NCBI RefSeq assembly: GCF_022808695.1
Contig: NZ_JAKZKW010000024.1
Span: 16,565 to 63,120, forward strand
Direction: 5' to 3'
From: Fundidesulfovibrio soli
GTDB lineage: Bacteria > Desulfobacterota > Desulfovibrionia > Desulfovibrionales > Desulfovibrionaceae
DNA length: 46,556 bases
Shown here: piece after piece, positions 39,715 through 46,556 of the stretch
Numbering within the stretch: position 1 is the first letter of the stretch
Layout of the letters: the number at the start of each line of letters is the position of its first letter
The notes under the pieces: generated by a model
Seen by the model: only the letters and a program-made list of their open reading frames with translations
Database searches by the model: none
What the model was told of the DNA's origin: nothing
Position numbers and translations under genes: made by a program

Positions 39715-42402
39715 TCAATTCACTTCGGGACTACTGTCAGTAAACGTAGAACAAAGCTGGCTAAAACTCTTCGGACGATACTTATCCCATTCCGTTTGCA
39801 GCACGTACAAGGGCCTGATGTTTTTACCTGATTGTTTGGACGCATCCTTACACCAATAAACCAAGCGTTTCCACTTTAAAGGAACATCAAGATCGGCTTG
39901 CCCCTTGGTTTCAATGATCCAAAGGTCTGATTCCGATTCCTTTACGATGAAGTCTGGGTAGTAGTTGGCGATGCCACCGTCCGCGTTTCTGTACTCGACC
40001 TTGAAATAGGTGCTCTGGGAGTTCTTGATGAACGAAATGATGTCATCGCACCCGTCAAGGAAGGCGGCAAACTCAAGCTCGAAATGGCTGTCACCCACCA
40101 CCTTGTTGAAGATGGACTTCTTGGGAACGACATAGGCTTGGTCATTCACTAGGAAGGGGCGTGTCTTGCGGAACTGAATATGATCCCTGACTTCGGTAGT
40201 CCCCTTGTCATGGACCGTGAGGGCATTCACCGCAGATTTGAAGTTCTCCACGATCGCCTTGGTTGTCGCTTGGTCTGAGAGGTTCCGAAGAATATTCAAA
40301 TCCGACAGGTCGACTTCCTTTTCGAAGAGATACCCCGTGATGTACTCCTTGAGCTTGCCAAAAAGGATGTCGAACCCGCCAACCAAGCGGAGGTCCCTCA
40401 TGATGAGCTGGCAGAAGTACCCGATAACCGCCTGAGGACTCGGTTCCAGGCTCATGTCGAGAACCGTTGAATGGCTTATCTTATCGCTATCAATATCCTT
40501 GAAAACAATCTCCCGCTGCTCCTCCTCGGTATATTCGTGAATCTTGAGTTTGGGAGTTTTAACCTTTGAAACGTCCAGCTCATGGAGGTTCTTGTATTCT
40601 CGGTAAATCCTGGGAGTGAGAACGGGCAATTTGATATCCATCTCATCAAGGTCTTTTTGTGGGTTCTCTTTGTCGACCTCAATGACCATCGGCGACTTAG
40701 GCTTGGTCTTCTCGCCCATCTCGGCGTATTCAAGCTCAACGCCTTCGCTCTTGATGGACTCGACAAACTGAATGAACGCTTCGGTTCCAACCACGCTCAC
40801 TTTTTCTTGAACGGGTTCGCCCCTGAACATCCTCCGCAACCCTCTGCCAAGGGTCTGTTCGGGAAGGATTTTGCTCTTCGCCTTGTATGGACGCAAACCG
40901 ACGATGGATACTACGTTTTGAACGTCCCAGCCTTCCCGGAGCATCATGACCGAGACAATCACTTCGTAGGGGCTTGCTGGATCATCGATAACCCGGCTGG
41001 CTTCGCGCAACTTGTCCAGTTCGTCCTGGGCCTTCTTTCCAGCAGCCTCGGAGATTTCACCGTTGGCTTTCGTATGGATGACCAGGACCTTCCCGCCCAA
41101 CTCGGGATAGTTCTTCTCGTAGTATTGTCCCACCTCGTCGCAAGTCTGAGTGTCGTCAGTCATGACGAACAGGATGGGCTTCTTCCCTGTCGAGGAAAGC
41201 TCCTTCTTGACGTTCTTCCATTCGAGGTAGCCAAGGTGGAGATAGTCCCTGTACTGTTCTGAGTACTGATCGCTTTTTCTTTCTTGAAGCTTCGCCCTGG
41301 ACGCCGAATCAGGCAGCACCGGAGTCTTCACGACCCCCTGCCTGATGGCTTCAACCAAGGGGTAGTCGCTGATCGTCTGCACGAACATTGCGCCGTTGGT
41401 GTGTTTCGGTGTGGCTGAAAGATCGAACTGGGCTGAGAGCTTGCTATCCTTGAGGCGCAACTGGCTTGAAATGTCTTCGATGCTTTTGAACCAAGCCAGG
41501 TTCTTGTCGTGAATATGGTGGGCTTCGTCATTAATGACGACGAGGTTCGGCACCTCTCTGATGATTTTCCCAAGGTCCGTCTTCGAATCGGTGGTCTTTC
41601 CGGTGGGGCGTTTGCCGAGGAAATAGTCCATGGTGTTGTCGTCGTCGAACGAGGGGGTGCTTCCGTTCTCGAACACACGATGGATATTGGTCAGGAAGAT
41701 GTTCCCGGTGTCCGACACGACGCCGATGTCGTCCTGGATGTGCAAGGTTACTTGGAAGTCATCCTTCCAGTTCTGCCCTTCATATCCATTCTCGGGCAGG
41801 ATTGGGTCTTGATGGAAAATTTTCAGCCCCTGAAAATCATCATAAAGCCTGTCCAGGACGATGATGTTTGGCGCGATGAGCAGGAAGTTCGTGCTCAGGT
41901 CCGAACCTTCCTCATATCGTTTGTGGAAATACGACCACGCAACAAGCAGGCTCATGATTTTGGTCTTGCCTGCGCCGGTGGCCATCTTCACCACGTACCG
42001 GGTCCAGTCCTCGTCGAACATCCCCTGGGATATATGCCCGGACGAGTCGTACTTCATCAGAGAGTAAGGGTCACGGGCCTGTTCGATCTCGTACAGCCAG
42101 ATGACGGACTCAACCGCCTCACGCTGGCAGAAGTAGTACTGGAACTTGAACATAGTCCCATCACACTTGGGGATCATGTGCTCTTCATCGAACCAGTACT
42201 TGAGCAGAGCCTTGGTGGTTTCGCTAGCTCCGGCGTAACCTCTTTCACGCCACTTGATCACACCCTTGCGGATTTTATGGACCAGCGGAGGGAGGAGCTT
42301 TTCATACCCCATCTCGTCCAGCATGGCGTCACCTGGATACCAGCGAATATCGGGGGTAAGGATGACGTGAGGATCACTCGGAAACGTCGAAGGCAGAGCC
42401 AT
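39715..42402 (-). CDS. Type III restriction-type helicase/nuclease (Res subunit)
   Basis: An 895-residue SF2 enzyme. Walker A ATGAGKT (141-147), DEAH box (292-295, NDEAHH), motif III DLSATP, and the C-terminal helicase motif LGRGLRRM. The C-terminal PD-(D/E)XK nuclease has D817 (YYPDFIV) and E832-T-K834 (LWIIETKGQAD). This is the Res subunit layout of type III or closely related ATP-dependent restriction systems. Its ATG overlaps the modification gene stop by 1 nt (TAATG). All motifs look intact, although the cognate modification gene carries a nonsense codon. Confidence 0.92.
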   Translation of the reverse strand: MALPSTFPSDPHVILTPDIRWYPGDAMLDEMGYEKLLPPLVHKIRKGVIKWRERGYAGASETTKALLKYWFDEEHMIPKCDGTMFKFQYYFCQREAVESVIWLYEIEQARDPYSLMKYDSSGHISQGMFDEDWTRYVVKMATGAGKTKIMSLLVAWSYFHKRYEEGSDLSTNFLLIAPNIIVLDRLYDDFQGLKIFHQDPILPENGYEGQNWKDDFQVTLHIQDDIGVVSDTGNIFLTNIHRVFENGSTPSFDDDNTMDYFLGKRPTGKTTDSKTDLGKIIREVPNLVVINDEAHHIHDKNLAWFKSIEDISSQLRLKDSKLSAQFDLSATPKHTNGAMFVQTISDYPLVEAIRQGVVKTPVLPDSASRAKLQERKSDQYSEQYRDYLHLGYLEWKNVKKELSSTGKKPILFVMTDDTQTCDEVGQYYEKNYPELGGKVLVIHTKANGEISEAAGKKAQDELDKLREASRVIDDPASPYEVIVSVMMLREGWDVQNVVSIVGLRPYKAKSKILPEQTLGRGLRRMFRGEPVQEKVSVVGTEAFIQFVESIKSEGVELEYAEMGEKTKPKSPMVIEVDKENPQKDLDEMDIKLPVLTPRIYREYKNLHELDVSKVKTPKLKIHEYTEEEQREIVFKDIDSDKISHSTVLDMSLEPSPQAVIGYFCQLIMRDLRLVGGFDILFGKLKEYITGYLFEKEVDLSDLNILRNLSDQATTKAIVENFKSAVNALTVHDKGTTEVRDHIQFRKTRPFLVNDQAYVVPKKSIFNKVVGDSHFELEFAAFLDGCDDIISFIKNSQSTYFKVEYRNADGGIANYYPDFIVKESESDLWIIETKGQADLDVPLKWKRLVYWCKDASKQSGKNIRPLYVLQTEWDKYRPKSFSQLCSTFTDSSPEVN

Positions 42403-44669
42403 TAGATTTTTACCTCCACCACCTTGGTCGTGTCGTTTCCGAAGATGTCGATCACTTTCACCGCCACCTTGTACTTGCCCTTCTCTGGGTAGTCGTACTT
42501 GCCGCTCATGAGTTCGAGTCGGCGTTCACTCTTGGTTCGGAATGACTGCCATTCGTTCTCGAAGATGTAGTTGCCCGTCCAAACTTGGCGCTCTTCCCCA
42601 TCTTCGAGGATCGTGATGATTTCCTTGCGGCTCTCGTAGTCGAAGTCCACCGCCCAATAATCGATCCAATCCGTCCATTTCTTGGTCAGAATCTCTCGGG
42701 ATACGACGCCGCTCTTGTCCTTGCTGATCTTCACCACCTGCCCGCCGTCAATGGTGACTTTACTTCCACCATCCTTGAGGGATTCCCCCAGGCTATCAAG
42801 GTCATCCTGGCGGTAAAACACCCCGAAGTCCTTGAGGTGGAGCTGGACCGTCTTCCCCTGGACCTTTGGCATAATGTCAACGTACGCCACATCATAGAAC
42901 TTGACCTGATTGCGTTCGATGGCACGCCGGTCAAAAACGTCTTTCGGGATGTACTTCAGACTGAGGGTGACACCCTTTTGTCTGGCCTCGTCCTGAATGG
43001 CGGGAACCAACCCCATCTCGAACTCGAAGCCAAGGATGTCCGCCTTACTGATCTTGTTCTTGCGACATGCATCTATGGCTTCATTGACCTGGGCCAGCGT
43101 CACCGGCGCATCAATGGGGCCGACCAGAACCACCGTGCTTCCCTTCTTCCCGTGGAATGGGGAGAGTTGAAATATCCGTTCAGCCTTGTAGGCGGAAAGG
43201 ATGAGGGTCAGGTAGTGCTCTTCTCTCTGAAGAGTTTGAGCCTTGCGTTGTTCCTCGGGCAAGGTGGGGTCGATGCCCACGAAATATTGACGTTCGTATT
43301 TGCCGAGGTTGAGGATTTCAAAACTGCGGTAAGGTTTGCCTGCTTGCTTGAGTTCTCGCTGAACCCCGATCATCCGCTTTCTGGTTGTATGAATGGCAAA
43401 CCTGCCAAGATCACAGCCAATCCACTTCCTGCCAAGCTTTTCAGCGACTGCTAGCGTTGTACCTGAGCCACAGAAAAAGTCTGCGACAAGGTCATCCTTG
43501 TTCGATGTTGCACGTATTATTCTATCAAGCAGAGCTTCTGGTTTTTGGGTTGCGTAGTCAACAAGCTCATTAGATTAATTATGAATCTTATTGATGTCTG
43601 TCCAAATGTCTTGAAGAACCGTCCCCTCGTATTCGCTCTCATAACATTTTAGCCTTGGCATCCCACCGTCTTTTTTTGGGTAATGAATTCTTCCTTTTCT
43701 TTCGAACTCTTCCATTTTGTCTATGGTGTAGGCCCAAGTCCTATTTTTCGATGGCCATGCACCTTTCCATTCATAAACTAGATTTCCTCCGTCTCCATGT
43801 CTCGGGGCATCCATGGGTATTCTATTGTATCTCTCTTTTCTGGCATCATCATATTGGTCAAAAAACTGTTCAAGATATTCAGCACTTGGCTTTTGCAGGA
43901 CTTTATTCCATGTCCTTTTGTCTGAATTTGAATAATACAGGACCACGTCATGGATCATGCCGCAGCGAGAAGGATCATTGTGTGCGAATGCCCTTCTCCA
44001 AATGATTTGGTTTATGAAATTGGAACAACCAAACACATCATCGAGAACGCTTCGCACAACGTGAGACACCTTGGGGCCAATATGAACAAAAATACTTCCA
44101 TCGCTGGCAAGCAAAGATTTTATTAGCAATAATCTTTCATATACCATCGAAAGGTAGGAGTCAGCACCCCTCCCCCAGGTGTCTCGGTATGCAAGCTCTT
44201 CAATGATGCTGGGCTCCTTTGTTAATGTTTCTGGCCCAACACCAATGTTAAACGAAAAGTCAGCACCAACATCAAAGGGTGGGTCGATGTAGACCAGCTT
44301 CAACCCGCCAGCCTTTTCAATCTCTTCGCGCATGGGACCGTTCTTAAGCGAGGAAAGGACCAGTTTGTTGTCGCCCCAGATGAGCTTGTTCGACCAACCA
44401 CTTTGCTGTCTGCCGCTGCTTGTGTCGCAGGAAAAAAGACTGAACGAGTCTTTTCCGACAACCATGTTGGCGTCCTTCCGTGGCTCGTCTATCTGCTCAA
44501 TGGACTGAAAGGGGAGGACTACATTAGTCACTTCACTGGTCTTGCCAGCCCAGACAAGCTCCACCTCGGGAACGTTCTCGAACAGTTGGGACTTGAATTT
44601 CGCGGGGAGCTTTTCGCCCCTATCAATCATGGCTTTCAGCTGCTCTTTCTCGTGGTCAGTCAGACTCAT
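42402..44669 (-). pseudogene. Type III DNA methyltransferase (Mod) interrupted by an in-frame TAA
   Basis: A 756-codon frame split by TAA at 43575-43577. Before it (numbering from a GTG at 44672): motif IV DPPF (130-133, VYIDPPFDVGADF), target-recognition region and INKIHN. After it, in the same frame without a shift: [26 protein letters not shown] (motif I, 400-406) and a C-terminal region of about 320 residues. DPPF before FCGSGT is the beta-class order. Both halves are otherwise intact, so the lesion is a single nonsense codon, recent or a sequence error. The product as read lacks the AdoMet-binding motif and cannot methylate. GAGGGGG precedes the start. Confidence 0.88.
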
Positions 44670-45009
44670 CACGCCCCCTCTTCAAAAACATGACGACGAA
44701 CTATGCCCGTGGTGCAAGAAATCTCGCCAAGGCGTTGTGTTCGAACATTTGGCTGATAGCCAATCCGTGGAACCCTATTGTTGCTAATACCTTGCCACCT
44801 TCAGGTTTACAAGGGCTGGCGGGTGTCTTTGGGCCATTTATCCGACTCATTCCCCTGGTCAGACCTGGCCCTCCTCCTGCTCGTCTTCTCCTGCACCTCA
44901 TGCGCAGGATCCTGCGCTTCCAGTTTTCGTTCTACTCCCGTGACCGACCCGCCTGCCCTAGGCTACCCTCCCTTTCTCCCCCCAGCATCTTCAACAAAAG
45001 GAGGAAAGG
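44670..45009. other. Intergenic region upstream of the Mod gene
   Basis: About 340 bases without a supported gene, containing palindrome copy 3. The leftward R-M promoter must lie in or beyond it; I see no clear -10/-35 pair. Confidence 0.4.
44902..44917. repeat. 16-bp palindrome, copy 3
   Basis: Exact GCGCAGGATCCTGCGC with the same left base pair context (CAT) as copy 1. It lies between the leftward R-M block and the rightward small genes. Confidence 0.9.
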
Positions 45010-45252
45010 ATGCCTATGAACTCTGTGAGCCCTGACAATATTCAGATTTCCGACGTTAGAGCTATGCTCTCTGACGACTTCTCAGCAACGACAGTCAACA
45101 GAAACGTCATGGCGATAAAGACAAACCGTCCATGCATCAGCTCCATTGCTTTGCCAGACTTGCGGTGTATTCTTGCCGAGGACTTCTCTGTGAGGACGAT
45201 CAACAGGGTTATGATGTCCATCAAGTGCTTTTGCTTGAAGGCGTACCTGTAG
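45010..45252 (+). CDS. Small protein with two internal repeats
   Basis: An 80-residue protein with AAGGAGG 6 nt before its ATG. Two units of about 27 residues align: ISDVRAMLSDDFSATTVNRN (13-32, continuing VMAIKT) and LPDLRCILAEDFSVRTINRV (48-67, continuing MMSIKC). The shared pattern is D-[VL]-R-x-[MI]-L-x-[DE]-D-F-S-x-x-T-[VI]-N-R-x-x-M-x-I-K. I do not recognise the family. The strong ribosome site and the conserved duplication argue it is real. It is followed 31 nt later by the DUF6573-like gene. Confidence 0.7.
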   Translation: MPMNSVSPDNIQISDVRAMLSDDFSATTVNRNVMAIKTNRPCISSIALPDLRCILAEDFSVRTINRVMMSIKCFCLKAYL

Positions 45253-45283
45253 CCCCGGCAAGCAACGAATTAAAGGAGCCACC

Positions 45284-45667
45284 ATGCCTGACGAATCCTG
45301 GCCCATCATCTTCAGTTATTCCCGCGCCCAGGCAATTGAGGACGGGGTTCTGATCGACGTCACCGCCGAGGCGAAAGGATACGGGTTCAACCTACCATTT
45401 GTCATCGGTGACAACCTGTTCAATCGCTACGTCACCCCTCCACCTGGACTGGAAGGGGAGGGGCAGTCTCTTGAAGGACGCCTGCACGATTTGATGACCC
45501 TTGCGGCTCTTTCAGCACGAAAGGGGCTCCAGCAGGATCAAGTCGAATTCGAAGTGCTATTTCTGATGAAGCCAGGGAAGCACGAAAAGGTCCGGTGCGT
45601 TCTCCATGTTGGCCCTGGCGATCATGGCGAACCTGTTCTGACCCTTTGCTTACCGGAGGACCTGTGA
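45284..45667 (+). CDS. DUF6573-like protein
   Basis: A 127-residue soluble protein, MPDESWPIIFSYSRAQAIED, with AAAGGAG 6 nt upstream. The pattern SRAQAIEDGVLIDVT, a central LHDLMTLAAL helix and a C-terminal strand VRCVLHVGPGDHGEPVLT fits DUF6573, short proteins found mainly on conjugative elements and islands. Function unknown. Its presence supports a mobile origin for this block. Confidence 0.8.
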   Translation: MPDESWPIIFSYSRAQAIEDGVLIDVTAEAKGYGFNLPFVIGDNLFNRYVTPPPGLEGEGQSLEGRLHDLMTLAALSARKGLQQDQVEFEVLFLMKPGKHEKVRCVLHVGPGDHGEPVLTLCLPEDL

Positions 45668-46191
45668 ACGCTCTGGTCGGATGATTGACCGATTCGCCGC
45701 CTATACTCCGTGGGCATCTTGCCTGACGCCAGCCCAAGGAAAGGCGTAGCCCCTGCCTGAAAGAGAACCAGGGGGGCGGGAATCAACACTGCCCCCTTCG
45801 TCACCTTGGGCTTCCTGCCCTGCCTCCCCGTCCCCGTCTCCCCCCTGGCCCCCGGATTCGCGCGGGGCATCCCCTTCCTGGGATTAGGGGCTGGTCCTGG
45901 GGTTTGGGTATCCCCCCTTGGGGAAAATCGCAGGAAATCGCATCCTCCTGCCAATGTCCGTTTTCAGCCTTCCTCGTCTGGTCCACGATCCGAGAGATGT
46001 CATGACCGTTTGCGCAGTATCCTGCGCGTCCGGTATCATCATCTTCGCACTTCTCCCTTTGGCGAGAGCAGAGCACAATAGGAGCATGTGTCGCCTAGAA
46101 AGTGTCAATAATTTCCAATTGCTGCGTTTGAAGCACAAGCAAAATGTTGCCTTGGATTGAAGGGCCTGGGTGGTTCTGATATTCATGCCCA
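45668..46191. other. Intergenic region with palindrome copy 4
   Basis: About 520 bases. The left part is pyrimidine-rich and GC-rich; no supported gene. The only feature I can name is the imperfect palindrome at 46012. Confidence 0.5.
46012..46027. repeat. 16-bp palindrome, copy 4 (one mismatch)
   Basis: GCGCAGTATCCTGCGC differs from the other three copies by one base in the centre. It lies between the DUF6573-like gene and the last small gene. Confidence 0.8.
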
Positions 46192-46425
46192 ATGGCAAAG
46201 GACAACTCAAAGAGCCCTCTCAAGTCCGCCCGAGGCGATGCCAAACGTCTGAAAAACGTCGCTTTTTGGTATTGGGAATACCTTCGCAGAAACACCCTGC
46301 ACAGGAGGTACTGCGACGTTATTACACATTATTTCGAATACTTCGACGAAATTGGTGAGTTTGACTACCTTGCCTCCAAAGAAGGGCTTGATGAGCTTAA
46401 TTCATATTATTACGACGAAGAATGA
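46192..46425 (+). CDS. Small hypothetical protein beside the IS end
   Basis: A 77-residue frame, MAKDNSKSPLKSARGDAKRL, rich in aromatic and charged residues (FWYWEYLRRNTLHRRYCD, then ITHYFEYFDE). No clear ribosome site and no confident family. It ends 2 bases before the apparent IS terminus, so its native 3' end may have been altered by the insertion. Confidence 0.45.
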   Translation: MAKDNSKSPLKSARGDAKRLKNVAFWYWEYLRRNTLHRRYCDVITHYFEYFDEIGEFDYLASKEGLDELNSYYYDEE

Positions 46426-46427
46426 GG

Positions 46428-46556
46428 TGGTCCCGGTAGGTTGGACAGGTTGGCGGCGTTTCTAAGCTAAAGTCCGGTTGATTGTCATGCCGCCTTCTGG
46501 GAGGCCGTTCCTTCCCGGTAGACGTCCATGGGCCGCTGTCCGTCAAAGGCGGTATG
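46428..46556 (-). mobile_element. End of an IS3-type insertion sequence (runs off the window)
   Basis: The apparent terminus begins TGGTCCCGGTAGG, with GGTTGGACA following, and is typical in form of IS3-family ends. Inside it, a leftward frame from the window edge to a stop at 46485-46487 reads HTAFDGQRPMDVYREG, matching the C-terminal RPHxxLxxxxPxxVY motif of IS3/IS481-type transposases. The rest of the element is outside the window. Confidence 0.7.
46485..46556 (-). CDS. IS3-type transposase, C-terminal fragment (cut by window edge)
   Basis: The last 23 codons and the stop of a DDE transposase/integrase: HTAFDGQRPMDVYREGTASQ then KAA. The motif FDGQRPMDVY corresponds to the conserved C-terminal end of rve-domain transposases. 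Catalytic residues would lie outside the window. Confidence 0.65.
   Translation of the reverse strand, partial: HTAFDGQRPMDVYREGTASQKAA

Noticed and set aside
43575-43577. Programmed stop-codon recoding in the Mod gene
   Set aside because: The codon is TAA, not the TGA or TAG used for selenocysteine or pyrrolysine, and no recoding hairpin is evident.

Overview
The window looks like a chromosomal piece of a GC-rich deltaproteobacterial sulfate reducer, most like the Desulfovibrionaceae. This is an inference from the periplasmic multiheme c-type cytochromes, the Usp/TauE operon, the NtrC-type two-component genes and the hairpin-rich intergenic repeats at the left edge. Two lower-GC stretches (about 5.46-8.77 kb and 34.65 kb to the right edge) look horizontally acquired.

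Layout. 0-3.2 kb: five-gene leftward stress/anion-export operon (small protein, Usp-like, small membrane protein, TauE/SafE permease, tandem UspA). It diverges from a Lon-type protease at 3.4-5.5 kb in which a response-regulator receiver domain is inserted just before the AAA+ Walker A motif. The shared intergenic region carries four 15-bp copies of a GTTRC-N5-RYAAC-type operator. 5.5-8.4 kb: a compact AT-rich three-gene operon (sce7726-like PD-(D/E)XK protein, sce7725-like protein, zinc-ribbon/RES-domain protein), the best candidate here for a little-described conflict or defence module. 8.8-11.6 kb: histidine kinase and sigma-54 response regulator. 11.9-16.2 kb: a 1433-residue RHS/YD-repeat protein. 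16.2-17.1 kb: a possible structured RNA, a DUF1653-like protein and a Tyr-rich lipoprotein. 18-21 kb: a large hybrid histidine kinase. 21.2-23 kb: secreted M6-type metalloprotease. 23.2 kb: glutaredoxin.

23.6-28.3 kb holds a leftward respiratory block: a decaheme cytochrome with its own terminator, then an octaheme lipoprotein cytochrome, a triheme membrane-anchored cytochrome and a b-type cytochrome, together a likely quinone-periplasm electron conduit. 28.9-32.6 kb holds a promoter plus a yybP-ykoY (Mn2+) riboswitch with an intrinsic terminator, in front of a Tim44-like gene, a zinc-ribbon gene, a small secreted protein and a TerC-family gene. 32.8-34.4 kb has a truncated DUF1571 gene and a fatty acid desaturase.

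At 34.6 kb a 44-nt 3' half of tRNA-Glu(CTC) marks a likely attachment site. To its right lies a genomic island: a STAS/GHKL ATPase, a DUF3024 protein, an HsdM remnant, a UvrD-type helicase carrying a GreA/GreB-C-like domain, a type III restriction subunit, its methyltransferase broken by one in-frame TAA, a small internally duplicated protein, a DUF6573-like protein and the end of an IS3-type element. Four copies of a 16-bp palindrome (GCGCAGGATCCTGCGC, one copy with a mismatch) punctuate this island between gene blocks and may mark cassette boundaries.
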